Source: Arcticibacter tournemirensis
GTDB taxonomy: Bacteria; Bacteroidota; Bacteroidia; Sphingobacteriales; Sphingobacteriaceae
Direction of reading: 5' to 3'
Length of the DNA stretch: 64,000 bases
Assembly (NCBI RefSeq): GCF_006716645.1
Contig: NZ_VFPL01000001.1
Span: 2,418,001 to 2,482,000, forward strand
Shown: piece by piece, positions 17,674 through 26,297 of the stretch
How positions within the stretch are numbered: the stretch's first letter is position 1
How the letters are laid out: every line of letters begins with the position of its first letter
Made by a program: the position numbers and the translations under genes
The notes under the pieces: generated by a model
What the model was told of the DNA's origin: nothing
The model's database searches: none
What the model saw: the letters and a program-made list of their open reading frames with translations, nothing else

Positions 17674-19599
17674 ATGATTAACATTACTCTTCCTGATGGT
17701 TCTGTCAAACAGTTTGAGAAAGGAACCAGTTCTCTTCAGATCGCACAATCGATCTCCGAAGGTTTAGCACGAAACGTATTAGCAGCAGAAGTAAACGGTG
17801 AGATATGGGACGCGAGCCGCCCTATTGAATCTGATGCTTCCCTGAAGCTGCTTACCTGGAACGATGGTAACGGCAAATCGACTTTCTGGCATTCGTCAGC
17901 GCACCTGATGGCGGAAGCGCTTGAAGCTTTGTATCCGGGAACGAAATTTGGTATTGGTCCGGCCATTGAAACGGGCTTTTATTACGATGTCGATTTTGGT
18001 GATCGTGAGTTTTCCTCCGATGACTTTAAAGATATCGAAAATAAGATGCTGGAGCTTGCCAGGTCAAAATCGGAATATGTCCGTAAACCGGTGAGCAAGG
18101 CAGATGCAGAAGCTTATTTTACTGAAAAGGGCGACGAGTATAAACTCGACCTGATCAAAGATCTTCCTGACGGGTCGATAACTTTCTATACACAAGGTAA
18201 TTTTACCGACTTGTGCCGCGGTCCGCATATCCCTAATACAGGGTTTATCAAGGCTGTAAAGCTTATGAACGTAGCCGGTGCTTATTGGCGGGGAGACGAA
18301 AGCCGGAAACAGCTTACCCGTATTTACGGTGTGACGTTTCCAAAGCAGAGCGAGCTGGCGGATTATCTAAAGATGATCGAGGAGGCTAAAAAGCGGGATC
18401 ACCGGAAACTGGGAAAGGAACTTGAACTTTTTACTTTTTCTGAGAAGGTTGGAATGGGTTTGCCTCTTTGGCTGCCGAAGGGTACTGCTCTAAGGGAGAA
18501 GCTGGTTAACTTCCTTCAGAAGGCGCAGGTGAAAAGCGGATACGAGCAGGTAATCACTCCTCATATTGGTCATAAGAACCTGTATATTACTTCAGGACAT
18601 TACGAAAAATATGGTGCTGATTCCTTCCAGCCGATTAAGACGCCGCAGGAAGGGGAAGAGTTCCTTCTGAAGCCGATGAATTGTCCGCATCACTGCGAGA
18701 TATATAAATCAAAACCCCGCTCTTATAAGGACCTGCCGGTTCGCTATGCCGAGTTTGGGACCGTTTACCGGTATGAGCAGAGCGGAGAGCTTCACGGGCT
18801 GACAAGGGTACGTGGATTTACACAGGATGATGCGCATTTATTTTGCCGGCCAGACCAGGTGCTGGAAGAGTTTAAGAAGGTGATCGACCTTGTGCTTTAT
18901 GTATTTAAGGCTCTGGGCTTTGAAGACTATACTGCACAGATCTCCTTACGGGATCCCGAGAATAAAGCGAAGTATATAGGTTCTGACCAGAACTGGCTTC
19001 TCGCCGAATCAGCCATTATTGAGGCTGCGAAAGAAAAGGGCCTTAAGACGGTTGTTGAATTGGGCGAGGCTGCATTCTATGGTCCTAAGCTCGATTTTAT
19101 GGTTAAGGATGCGTTGGGCAGGAAATGGCAGTTGGGTACCATTCAGGTGGATTATAACCTGCCTGAGCGTTTTGAACTCGAATATACAGGAAGTGATAAT
19201 GCGAAACACAGGCCGGTGATGATTCACAGGGCGCCGTTTGGCTCGCTTGAACGCTTTGTAGCTGTACTGATCGAACATTGTGCAGGAAACTTCCCACTAT
19301 GGCTTACGCCGGAGCAATTCATTGTACTTCCGATATCTGAGAAGTATGAAGATTATGCAAAAAAAGTTTTAGAATCACTTAATAATTCCGATATTCGCGG
19401 CTTGATTGACTTACGGGATGAAAAGATTGGAAGAAAGATACGTGACGCCGAAGTCAAGAAAATCCCTTACATGCTCATTATAGGTGAGAAGGAGATGGCC
19501 GATGGAGTGGTTTCTGTGAGGAAACATGGCCAGGGTGATCTGGGAAGCATGAAAGCGGAAGAGTTTGAAAAGCAATTAATTACAGAAATAACCGTTTAA
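17674..19599 (+). CDS. thrS: Threonyl-tRNA synthetase
   Basis: 641 residues, the standard length. It attaches threonine to tRNA-Thr in the cytoplasm. Domains in order: TGS domain (about 1-62), editing domain with the [12 protein letters not shown] zinc/editing motif near residue 73, class II catalytic core with [11 protein letters not shown] and TQDDAHLFC and [13 protein letters not shown] (the Cys, His, His zinc ligands are all present), and an anticodon-binding domain from about residue 545. infC follows within 15 bases, then rpmI and rplT, the widely conserved thrS-infC-rpmI-rplT order. A promoter and leader hairpin lie just upstream. Confidence 0.97.
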   Translation: MINITLPDGSVKQFEKGTSSLQIAQSISEGLARNVLAAEVNGEIWDASRPIESDASLKLLTWNDGNGKSTFWHSSAHLMAEALEALYPGTKFGIGPAIETGFYYDVDFGDREFSSDDFKDIENKMLELARSKSEYVRKPVSKADAEAYFTEKGDEYKLDLIKDLPDGSITFYTQGNFTDLCRGPHIPNTGFIKAVKLMNVAGAYWRGDESRKQLTRIYGVTFPKQSELADYLKMIEEAKKRDHRKLGKELELFTFSEKVGMGLPLWLPKGTALREKLVNFLQKAQVKSGYEQVITPHIGHKNLYITSGHYEKYGADSFQPIKTPQEGEEFLLKPMNCPHHCEIYKSKPRSYKDLPVRYAEFGTVYRYEQSGELHGLTRVRGFTQDDAHLFCRPDQVLEEFKKVIDLVLYVFKALGFEDYTAQISLRDPENKAKYIGSDQNWLLAESAIIEAAKEKGLKTVVELGEAAFYGPKLDFMVKDALGRKWQLGTIQVDYNLPERFELEYTGSDNAKHRPVMIHRAPFGSLERFVAVLIEHCAGNFPLWLTPEQFIVLPISEKYEDYAKKVLESLNNSDIRGLIDLRDEKIGRKIRDAEVKKIPYMLIIGEKEMADGVVSVRKHGQGDLGSMKAEEFEKQLITEITV

Positions 19600-19612
19600 A
19601 TAGATTTTAAAT

Positions 19613-20188
19613 TTGGCATTAGGAAGACCAGGTTTTAACAAAGGTCCACGGGGACCGAGACCTCCTTTTAAGAAAAAAGAGGCTGAGCATAATATTAACG
19701 AGTTCATCAGGTCACCCCAGGTTCGCCTGGTTGGTGAGAACGTTGAACAGGGAATATTCTCTTTAAGCGAAGCAAGGGCAATAGCTGAAGAGCAGGAGCT
19801 TGATTTAGTTGAAATCTCTCCCAACGCCAGTCCTCCGGTTTGCAGGGTAATTGATTACAATAAATTTATCTATGAGCAAAAGAAAAAGCTTAAAGAGATA
19901 AAGGCCAATGCCAAGCAAACGGTAATTAAAGAAATTCGTTTTGGCCCCAATACCAATGAGCATGACTTTCAGTTTAAGCTGAAGCACGCCATAAGCTTTT
20001 TGGAAAATGGAGAGAAGGTGAGGGCATACGTTCACTTTAAAGGCAGAGCCATTGTATACAAGGAACAGGGTGAAATACTTCTGCTACGTTTTGCACAGGC
20101 TCTGGAAGAAGTTGGCAAGGTTGAACAGCTGCCAAAGCTGGAGGGAAAACGGATGTTTTTAATTGTTGGACCGAAGGCGAAAAAGTAA
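19613..20188 (+). CDS. infC: Translation initiation factor IF-3
   Basis: 191 residues. IF-3 binds the 30S subunit and checks the start codon. The N-domain contains HNINEFIRSPQVRLVGENVEQGIF and SEARAIAEEQELDLVEISP; the C-domain contains IKEIRFGPNTNEHDFQFKLKH, GEKVRAYVHFKGRAIV and PKLEGKRMFLIV. No ATG is available: after the in-frame stop at 19601 the codons are ATT, TTA, AAT, then TTG (19613), so initiation must be at TTG or ATT. Non-AUG initiation is a known feature of infC autoregulation in other bacteria. The N-terminal Gly/Pro/Arg/Lys extension is normal for this phylum. Confidence 0.95.
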   Translation: MALGRPGFNKGPRGPRPPFKKKEAEHNINEFIRSPQVRLVGENVEQGIFSLSEARAIAEEQELDLVEISPNASPPVCRVIDYNKFIYEQKKKLKEIKANAKQTVIKEIRFGPNTNEHDFQFKLKHAISFLENGEKVRAYVHFKGRAIVYKEQGEILLLRFAQALEEVGKVEQLPKLEGKRMFLIVGPKAKK

Positions 20189-20189
20189 A

Positions 20190-20302
20190 TTGAGTTAAAA
20201 GTTGAGAGTTAAAAGTTAAAAGTTAAAAGCACAAAGCTGAAAGCATAAGGCTCAAAGTTGAAGATTAAAGTCTTGATACTTGATACTAACTACTTGATAC
20301 TG
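20190..20302. repeat. Mixed heptanucleotide repeats between infC and rpmI
   Basis: Starts with AGTTAAA/AGTTGAG-type units repeating every 7 bases (about 20190-20225), continues with degenerate CAAAGCTGAAAG-like units, and ends with three TTGATACT units (about 20265-20300). It combines the two repeat families seen separately at 29978 and 30736, and it lies inside a ribosomal-protein operon. Confidence 0.65.
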
Positions 20303-20327
20303 AAAAATAAACAATAAAAACAGAGTT

Positions 20328-20528
20328 ATGCCAAAAATGAAGACCAATTCCAGTGCAAAAAAGCGTTTTAAGCTTACTGGAACCGGTAAAATTGCAAGGA
20401 AGAACGCGTTTATGAGCCACATCTTAACAAAGATGTCTACTAAACGTAAGCGTAACTTAAGTCACACCAGTCTGGTTTCAGAAGCTGACTTAGGAAACGT
20501 AAAGAGAATGCTTTGCATCGGGAAGTAA
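20328..20528 (+). CDS. rpmI: 50S ribosomal protein L35
   Basis: 66 residues, very basic. The opening [20 protein letters not shown] and the segment [19 protein letters not shown] are diagnostic for L35, a late-assembly large-subunit protein. It sits between infC and rplT as in most bacteria. The 140-base gap to infC, filled with heptad repeats, is longer than usual and could hold a control point between the factor and the ribosomal proteins. Confidence 0.96.
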   Translation: MPKMKTNSSAKKRFKLTGTGKIARKNAFMSHILTKMSTKRKRNLSHTSLVSEADLGNVKRMLCIGK

Positions 20529-20601
20529 TTATTATTTAACCAGGCAACCGGTAGTAAGACTGCTGTAAGACGCAGCGCCGCCTGCCAAAAATCAAAACAA
20601 C

Positions 20602-20946
20602 ATGCCACGTTCGGTAAACGCAGTAGCGTCAAGAAGAAGAAGAAAGAAGATCCTTAAGTTAGCCAAAGGTTATTGGGGATCAAGAAGCAAGGTTTATACC
20701 GTTGCTAAAAACACGGTAGAAAAAGGTTTGCAGTATGCATACCGTGACCGTAAGACCAAGAAAAGAGAATTCAGAGCTTTATGGATTCAGCGTATTAACG
20801 CAGGTGCCCGTCACCATGGAATTTCATATTCTCAGTTAATAGGTAAGTTAACAGCAAAAGGAATTGGCCTGAACCGTAAAGTTTTAGCCGACCTTGCAAT
20901 GAACGAGCCTGAAGCTTTCAAAGCAATCGTTGATGCTGTAAAATAG
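20602..20946 (+). CDS. rplT: 50S ribosomal protein L20
   Basis: 114 residues, normal length. The N-terminal basic helix [20 protein letters not shown], then [17 protein letters not shown], and the C-terminal [20 protein letters not shown] match L20, which is essential early in 50S assembly and in several bacteria represses its own operon by binding the mRNA leader. It is the last gene of thrS-infC-rpmI-rplT and is followed by a strong terminator. Confidence 0.96.
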   Translation: MPRSVNAVASRRRRKKILKLAKGYWGSRSKVYTVAKNTVEKGLQYAYRDRKTKKREFRALWIQRINAGARHHGISYSQLIGKLTAKGIGLNRKVLADLAMNEPEAFKAIVDAVK

Positions 20947-20965
20947 GCTTCACTTACAGACATAA

Positions 20966-21001
20966 AAGAGGGAATCATTTATTTGGTTCCCTCTTTTTTT
21001 G
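20966..21001 (+). terminator. Rho-independent terminator after rplT
   Basis: An 11-bp stem (20966-20976 with 20985-20995, one G-T pair) built around GAGGGAA/TTCCCTC has an 8-base loop and runs into a tract of T ending at 21000. Confidence 0.85.
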
Positions 21002-21037
21002 TTCCTTTGTATCTAGTGTCACCTATCATTGAACAAG

Positions 21038-21955
21038 ATGGATTTTGGAAAAGTACCGGCGGAGCAGATCTCCGAAATTGATTTCGCCCTTCCTGAGGAT
21101 AGCCCGCTTACAAAGGAGATTCTTCAACAGTCTTCCAGGTTGGACAAACCACAGATATATGTGGGCTGTGCAAAGTGGGGAAGGAAAGAATGGCTTGGCC
21201 TGATATATCCTGAAAAAACGAAAGAAGCCAGGTTCCTGGACGAATATGTAAAACACTTCAACTCAATAGAGCTGAATGCTGTGTTTTATAATATGCCAAA
21301 AAAAGAACAGATCAAAACCTGGAGAGAAAAGGCGGAAGCCGAAAATAAAGACTTTAAGTTCTGTCCTAAGTTTACCCGCAGCATAAGTCATATCCGGCGT
21401 TTGAAAAATGCTGAAGACGACACCAGCAGGTATCTGGAGAGTATCTATGAGTTCGGGCCTTATCTGGGGCCATCGTTCCTTCAGTTAAGTGACAACTTCG
21501 GACCGAAGAATATCGATGTGCTTAAAGATTACCTGTATACGTTGCCGCGGGACCTGGACGTATTTGTGGAGGTGCGGCATAAGGACTGGTTCGAAGACGC
21601 AGAAGCGAGACAAGCCTTATTTAAACTACTGAAAGAGGTGAAGAAGGGCGCCATCATTACAGATGCGACAGGCAGAAGAGATTGTGTGCATATGGAACTT
21701 CCAACTCCTCATGCTTTCATTCGGTTTGTTGGAAACGGCCTTCATCCCACTGATTACACCCGTATAGACGAATGGATAGAAAGGATTTCATCATGGGCAG
21801 GGCAGGGCCTCCAGTCGGTATATTTTTTCCTGCATCAGCACGACGAAAAAGACACCCCGATTCTGGCCGATTACACTATTCGCAAGCTGAATGAGAAGTT
21901 GGGAACGCAGCTCAAATCTCCTGATTTTGTAAAAAAACAATCTTCTCTCTTCTAA
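21038..21955 (+). CDS. DUF72 family protein
   Basis: 305 residues. The segments IYVGCAKWGRKEWLGLIYP, FNSIELNAVFYNMP, FKFCPKFTRSISHIRRL and the late YFFLHQHDEKD are those of the DUF72 family, a TIM-barrel fold of unknown activity widespread in bacteria. No signal peptide. ATG 21038 is chosen over TTG 21029. The gene lies between the rplT terminator and the peroxiredoxin and is probably a single unit. No biochemical function can be given. Confidence 0.88.
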   Translation: MDFGKVPAEQISEIDFALPEDSPLTKEILQQSSRLDKPQIYVGCAKWGRKEWLGLIYPEKTKEARFLDEYVKHFNSIELNAVFYNMPKKEQIKTWREKAEAENKDFKFCPKFTRSISHIRRLKNAEDDTSRYLESIYEFGPYLGPSFLQLSDNFGPKNIDVLKDYLYTLPRDLDVFVEVRHKDWFEDAEARQALFKLLKEVKKGAIITDATGRRDCVHMELPTPHAFIRFVGNGLHPTDYTRIDEWIERISSWAGQGLQSVYFFLHQHDEKDTPILADYTIRKLNEKLGTQLKSPDFVKKQSSLF

Positions 21956-21986
21956 ACATAGCTATATGTTGTTTGTTAGATATCAA

Positions 21987-22003
21987 TCTACTAATTTAGT
22001 AGA
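21987..22003. promoter_or_regulatory. Perfect palindrome upstream of the peroxiredoxin
   Basis: TCTACTAA-T-TTAGTAGA, two 8-base arms around one base, located 35 bases before the ATG at 22039. A regulator binding site is plausible; a second inverted repeat (AACATA-GCTA-TATGTT, 21955-21970) overlaps the previous stop codon. No known operator is recognised. Confidence 0.4.
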
Positions 22004-22038
22004 GATAGTGTAAGTAACAATACTAAATATATATCTAT

Positions 22039-22674
22039 ATGAGCTTAAGAATAGGCGATGTTGCCCCAAACTTCACGGCCCTTACATCTCAGGGCGAGAT
22101 CAATTTTTATGACTATGCCGGCGACAGCTGGGTGGTTCTGTTTTCACATCCCGCGGATTATACACCGATCTGTACGACAGAGCTTGGCAGGACGGCTTCT
22201 CTTAGTGATGAATTTGCAAAACGCAACGTAAAGGTCATTGCTTTGAGTGTTGATCCGGTTGATAAGCACCAGGGATGGATCCAGGATATTAACGAAACCC
22301 AGAACGTAGAGGTAAACTTCCCGATCATTGCCGATGAAAGCAAGGAAGTAGCTGAGGCATATGGTATGATCCATCCAAATGCATCCGAAACGCATACTGT
22401 GCGCTCTCTTTTTGTTATTGACCCTGACAAAAAGGTGAAGCTTATTATATCCTATCCTGCCTCGACGGGCAGAAATTTCCAGGAGATATTACGTGTGATC
22501 GATTCTCTTCAGCTTACGGCGAACTACAGTGTAGCAACTCCGGCCGACTGGCAGGATGGCGAGGATGTTGTGGTTGTAAACTCTATAAAAACGGAAGATA
22601 TCCCGTCGAAGTTTCCAAAAGGACACCGGGTTGTGAAGCCGTATCTAAGGTTTACGCCGCAGCCAAACAAGTAA
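22039..22674 (+). CDS. 1-Cys peroxiredoxin (Prx6 type)
   Basis: 211 residues, the Prx6 length. It reduces peroxides in the cytoplasm. The active site is SHPADYTPICTTE with peroxidatic Cys45; the conserved Arg lies in TVRSLFVID. The C-terminal extension (PADWQDGEDVVVVNS, then GHRVVKPYLRFTPQP) distinguishes Prx6 from AhpC types. No resolving Cys is visible elsewhere, consistent with a 1-Cys mechanism. A palindrome just upstream suggests regulated expression. Confidence 0.93.
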   Translation: MSLRIGDVAPNFTALTSQGEINFYDYAGDSWVVLFSHPADYTPICTTELGRTASLSDEFAKRNVKVIALSVDPVDKHQGWIQDINETQNVEVNFPIIADESKEVAEAYGMIHPNASETHTVRSLFVIDPDKKVKLIISYPASTGRNFQEILRVIDSLQLTANYSVATPADWQDGEDVVVVNSIKTEDIPSKFPKGHRVVKPYLRFTPQPNK

Positions 22675-22726
22675 AAGAAGCGTAGTAAAATCTCAGTGTA
22701 AAATATTTTATAGGCATTTCAGCATA

Positions 22727-22757
22727 TTGCATATAAAAATTATTTTATCTAAGTTTG
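22727..22757 (+). promoter_or_regulatory. Cold-shock gene promoter (TTG-N20-TAAGTTTG)
   Basis: TTG at 22727 and TAAGTTTG at 22750-22757 are 20 bases apart, a full consensus match. It predicts a leader of about 100 very AT-rich bases before the ATG at 22861, longer than for most genes here. Confidence 0.55.
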
Positions 22758-22860
22758 AATAAATCTCCTGTTCTTAATTTACCTGATAAATAAATCTTTT
22801 TTTCTTTTTCAGCTACAATAATTACGGTGATTTAGTAATAATTTTATTTTTTTATATTTT

Positions 22861-23058
22861 ATGAAAACTGGAAAAGTTAAATGGTTTAATGCTGAAAAAG
22901 GCTATGGTTTTATTGTACAGGAAGACGGTAAAGAGATCTTTGTACATTTTAAAGACATTCAGGGTGGCGTAAATGCTTTACGTGATAATGACAACGTAGA
23001 GTTTGAAGTTGCCGAAGGTCGTAAAGGCTTACAGGCTGTAAATGTGAAGAAAGTTTAA
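22861..23058 (+). CDS. Cold-shock domain protein
   Basis: 65 residues, a single cold-shock domain. It opens MKTGKVKWFNAEKGYGFI with RNP1 (KGYGFI) and has RNP2 (EIFVHF), the RNA-binding surface of the CspA family; such proteins melt RNA secondary structure. A long AT-rich leader and its own promoter and terminator make it a monocistronic unit. Whether it is cold-induced cannot be told from the sequence, although a long leader is typical of temperature-controlled csp genes. Confidence 0.95.
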   Translation: MKTGKVKWFNAEKGYGFIVQEDGKEIFVHFKDIQGGVNALRDNDNVEFEVAEGRKGLQAVNVKKV

Positions 23059-23082
23059 GTTACATAACCATACTAATTAGTT

Positions 23083-23106
23083 AAAGCCCCGCGAGGGGCT
23101 TTTTTG
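23083..23106 (+). terminator. Terminator after the cold-shock gene
   Basis: AAAGCCCC pairs with GGGGCTTT around a GCGA tetraloop and is followed by T residues (to 23106). It ends 2 bases before the stop codon of the convergent methyltransferase gene. Confidence 0.85.
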
Positions 23107-23108
23107 TT

Positions 23109-24293
23109 TTATAGCTCCTGGCGTACAGCTTCGATCACGATACGTTGTCCTGCAGCTCCTGTTGTAAAAATCAGGTATTTATCGCCGCCATCCCGGAGCT
23201 TGTGTTTCTTCTTGAGAGCATCCACCGAAAGGGGGAAGTTACGGATGCTGATATTTGCTTTCACCGGAGTCTTGCTTTTTGCAAAGTCTGCATAATCAAT
23301 GGTACCTGTAACTTTAAAAATCCTTCCTATAAAAGCGCTGTTCAAACGATCTGAAGTATACAAATGAGTATTAGGGTGGAGCTTGGTCAGCCCGAATTCC
23401 GATGCGGTTATTTTGAAGCATCCGGCTTTTAAAAGAGCGACGTCTGGTTCGTACAAGTATTCCTGGGGATCAGAGAACGTGGAAAGCTGTGTTTGCTTTT
23501 CCCCGCTATATCTGAACGTCAAAGATGATGGCGCCGGTCGGCCTAGTGCAGTGCAGGTGATGAGAGGCTCGCCGATGAAGTCTCTGTCTATAATCCATAG
23601 CAATTCCTTACAGTCATTCTTTATACTGACAATGTGGATGCCGGAAACATTATGTAGTTCTTTAAGTCCTGATTGTATATCAAAAAGGGGGGAGGTCTTT
23701 ATGATTATCCTGGAAGCCTTTGAGAGCAACAGCGGAAGGTGGCTTACAACGTCGGGCTCGGTGTCTTTTAATAGAAATACCTTTCGTGTTTGTATCCGCC
23801 TTGCCGGATCGACGTATATCGTATCAAAAGTTTCGGCGCCAGATTTAAGGAAATGGATGCTGTCGGTCTGCAGAAACCGGATGTTAGTTGCCCCTAAGGC
23901 GGATGAATTATGTTCAGCTATCGCAGAGAGCTCGTCATTTTGCTCAATATGGTATACCATGCCGCATTGTTTTGCAAAATAGAACGCATCTACTCCGAAT
24001 CCGCCGGTCATGTCCAATACTACATTCCCCTTCACTAAGCGACTTTTATACTGAGCAGTTAATTCAGATGAAGCCTGCTCTATATTCAGCTTAGGAGGGA
24101 AGTAAATGCCGGAAGTGGCGAACCATAGAGGAAGTTTTTTCTCACATCGTTTTTTGCTGTCTATCTGTACAGCGAGCTCTGCGGAGGCCAGTCCAGGGAA
24201 GGGGCTTTTCTGCAGAGCGATATGCGTAATATCGTCATGCAGGTGCAACCTGATGAATTCCTGTACTTCCTTATCCAGAATCTGTTTATTCAA
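23109..24293 (-). CDS. THUMP-like class I methyltransferase (PG_1098-type)
   Basis: 394 residues. A Rossmann methyltransferase core lies at about residues 85-240: motif I VLDMTGGFGVDAFYFAK, acidic loop HIEQNDEL, and YVDPARR in the place of the catalytic DPPY-type motif. The C-terminal part (FKVTGTIDYADFAKSKTPVKAN) matches the THUMP-like domain that follows this core in a Bacteroidota family related to RNA methyltransferases. The substrate is presumably RNA, but this is inferred. No ATG exists near the start; TTG 24293, 4 bases after the aspartate kinase stop, is the only candidate, with GAAGGA upstream. It is likely translationally coupled to the kinase. Confidence 0.78.
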   Translation of the reverse strand: MNKQILDKEVQEFIRLHLHDDITHIALQKSPFPGLASAELAVQIDSKKRCEKKLPLWFATSGIYFPPKLNIEQASSELTAQYKSRLVKGNVVLDMTGGFGVDAFYFAKQCGMVYHIEQNDELSAIAEHNSSALGATNIRFLQTDSIHFLKSGAETFDTIYVDPARRIQTRKVFLLKDTEPDVVSHLPLLLSKASRIIIKTSPLFDIQSGLKELHNVSGIHIVSIKNDCKELLWIIDRDFIGEPLITCTALGRPAPSSLTFRYSGEKQTQLSTFSDPQEYLYEPDVALLKAGCFKITASEFGLTKLHPNTHLYTSDRLNSAFIGRIFKVTGTIDYADFAKSKTPVKANISIRNFPLSVDALKKKHKLRDGGDKYLIFTTGAAGQRIVIEAVRQEL

Positions 24294-24297
24294 CGAA

Positions 24298-25563
24298 TCA
24301 GTTATTATCCTTCATTACCATCTGACAGGTATGGCGGCTTTTAACTTCAAGCAATACCTTCTTGTTTTCTGTGACGCGGTCGATGGTTTGCTGGTTATAA
24401 TAGCGGATCGTAACCAGCTCCATATCCTTGTTATACTTCACCTTATAGGTGACGGATAGCGCAGTGATCAGCTTCGTGATTTTCTCCTCGTCGTTATCAA
24501 CACTGATAGAAAAGCTGAGCGCTGAGTTCAGCATTGTATTTACCTTGATCTTATACTTGTGCAGGATATCAAAGATGTGGCTGAGGTTCTCTTCAATGAT
24601 AAATGAAAAGTCCTTAGGCAGGATGGATATCAGCACCTGGTCTACCTTAAATATGAATGAAGGTATTGGCAGGGGTTTTCCAGTATTGCTTATGGTTGTC
24701 CCTTCGGCCTGGGGATTTAAGAACGACCGCACATGCAAAGGTATGCTGTTGTTTTGCAGTGGCTTTATAGTCTTCGGATGAATAACTGTTGCTCCGTAGT
24801 ACGCAAGTTCAATGGCATCGTGGTAGTTGAGCTGAGGAATGAGTTCTGTCTGATCGAACCATTTCGGGTCGGCATTCAATACCCCGGGAACATCCTTCCA
24901 GATGGTAACGGCTCCGGCTTTTAGGCAGGATGCAAAAATAGCGGCCGAATAGTCAGAACCTTCCCGTCCCAGGGTGGTTGTGAAATTTTCGGAGGTGCTT
25001 CCTATGAAGCCCTGTGTTATCACCGGTTTCTTTTGCAGCAGTGCGGTCAACTGGCTTTCTATCAGATGTGATGTTTTGGTCCAGTCCACTTTTCCTTCCC
25101 TGTAGGTGTTGTCTGTCTGGATATAGTTCCTGGCATCTACCCATTGGTTGTCTATACCTGCATAGTTAAGATAATGGCTTACTATCTTTGTCGACAGCAG
25201 CTCGCCGACAGACACAATCTGGTCGTAGATATAGTCGAAGTCGAAAGGTTCGTCTTCCAGGATCCATTCTATTTCTACAAATGTGTTCGCTATATCATTA
25301 AATACGGGATGATCTTTATCCTGGAAAAGCTCGTCGGCTATCGCCTCGTGGCTGGCCCTGATACTTCCGAATATTTCGGAGACGGTATCGAGTCCTTCAA
25401 AATAAGCTTTCGTTAGTTTTTCAAGTGCATCTGTTGTTCTGCCCATTGCAGATATTACAATAAGAAGCTGCTTGTTCTTCGTTTGATTAACAATCGTAGA
25501 GAGGTTTTTTACGCCGTTCGCGTCTTTAACAGAGGCACCCCCAAATTTATATACTTCAATCAT
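24298..25563 (-). CDS. lysC: Aspartate kinase
   Basis: 421 residues, monofunctional length. It phosphorylates aspartate, the first step toward lysine, threonine, methionine and diaminopimelate. The opening YKFGGASVKDANGVK is the kinase signature; TQGFIGSTSENFTTTLGREG and SDYSAAIFAS contain the substrate and nucleotide loops. The C-terminal 130 residues have the alternating strand pattern of ACT regulatory domains. No homoserine dehydrogenase is fused. It leads a two-gene unit with the methyltransferase. Confidence 0.92.
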   Translation of the reverse strand: MIEVYKFGGASVKDANGVKNLSTIVNQTKNKQLLIVISAMGRTTDALEKLTKAYFEGLDTVSEIFGSIRASHEAIADELFQDKDHPVFNDIANTFVEIEWILEDEPFDFDYIYDQIVSVGELLSTKIVSHYLNYAGIDNQWVDARNYIQTDNTYREGKVDWTKTSHLIESQLTALLQKKPVITQGFIGSTSENFTTTLGREGSDYSAAIFASCLKAGAVTIWKDVPGVLNADPKWFDQTELIPQLNYHDAIELAYYGATVIHPKTIKPLQNNSIPLHVRSFLNPQAEGTTISNTGKPLPIPSFIFKVDQVLISILPKDFSFIIEENLSHIFDILHKYKIKVNTMLNSALSFSISVDNDEEKITKLITALSVTYKVKYNKDMELVTIRYYNQQTIDRVTENKKVLLEVKSRHTCQMVMKDNN

Positions 25564-25628
25564 TTTGTAATTAGCGTTCAGTTATCAGCCTTCAGCTGTA
25601 TAATATTTATTTTAACGGTGTATATGAG

Positions 25629-26108
25629 TTAAATAATTTCCTGTAAGCTGGTTTTGCTGTGTTCATTCAATTCAACAGATACATTGACCCACTCATTATC
25701 AAAACGGGCGTTATATCTTTTATAAAACTTTATCGCGGGTTCATTCCATTCGAGTACCTGCCATGTAATGCCGTTAAATCCCTTTTCTCTGGCTTCCTGC
25801 ATGAGTGTTTCTAAAAGTCTTTTGCCGATGCCAAGGCCACGGAAATCTTCCGTTATATACAGATCCTCAAGGTACATTCTGCAGCCTTTCCAGGTAGAGA
25901 ACCGGACGTAATAAAGAGCAAATCCTTCGATTTTTCCATTAACCTCAGCAACGAAGGCCTTCCATACCGGATTCGTCCCAAAGCCGGCTTCTTCGAATTC
26001 TGCGCGGCTTACAGTAACTTCGTGCGGCGCTTTCTCAAATACGGCCAGCTGATGCACCAGTTCCATAATCCTGGGGCAATCTGCTCTCTCTGCTGCTCTT
26101 ATTGTCAT
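25629..26108 (-). CDS. GNAT N-acetyltransferase
   Basis: 159 residues. The GNAT acetyl-CoA motif is seen in YITEDFRGLGIGKRLLETLM (R-G-L-G-I-G), with motif B around GITWQVLEWNEPAIKFYKRY. The overall pattern (IRAAERADCPRIMELVHQLA, FEKAPHEVTVS, RMYLEDLY) is that of the spermidine/diamine acetyltransferase-like group, so a small amine is a plausible substrate, but this is inference. The gene is followed by the aspartate kinase start after about 65 bases and preceded by a repeat-filled gap. Confidence 0.85.
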   Translation of the reverse strand: MTIRAAERADCPRIMELVHQLAVFEKAPHEVTVSRAEFEEAGFGTNPVWKAFVAEVNGKIEGFALYYVRFSTWKGCRMYLEDLYITEDFRGLGIGKRLLETLMQEAREKGFNGITWQVLEWNEPAIKFYKRYNARFDNEWVNVSVELNEHSKTSLQEII

Positions 26109-26111
26109 GTT

Positions 26112-26294
26112 TTAGTATCAAGTATTTAGTATCAGGTATCAAGTATTTAGTATCAGGTGTCAAGTAGCAAGACTTGAGAACACTGGTTTGACTATCGCTT
26201 TGGTATCAAATATATAGTGCCTGACGTATCAAGTATCCATAAATCCAATCCTGATACTTGCTACTAAATACTTGCTACTAAATACTTGATACCA
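26112..26294. repeat. Intergenic AGTATCA/TTGATACT repeat pair
   Basis: The left arm (26112-26171) alternates AGTATCAAGT, ATTTAGTATCAGGT and AAGTAGCAAG units; the right arm (26251-26294) is its reverse complement (CTTGCTACTAAATACTTG, then ATACTTGATACC). About 80 bases of unrelated sequence lie between, so the whole gap could fold as one long stem with a large loop. It fills the entire space between yggS and the GNAT gene. Confidence 0.75.
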
Positions 26295-26297
26295 GAA

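Noticed and set aside
23383-23982. 199-codon antisense ORF in the methyltransferase gene
   Set aside because: Shadow frame; methyltransferase motifs are on the other strand.
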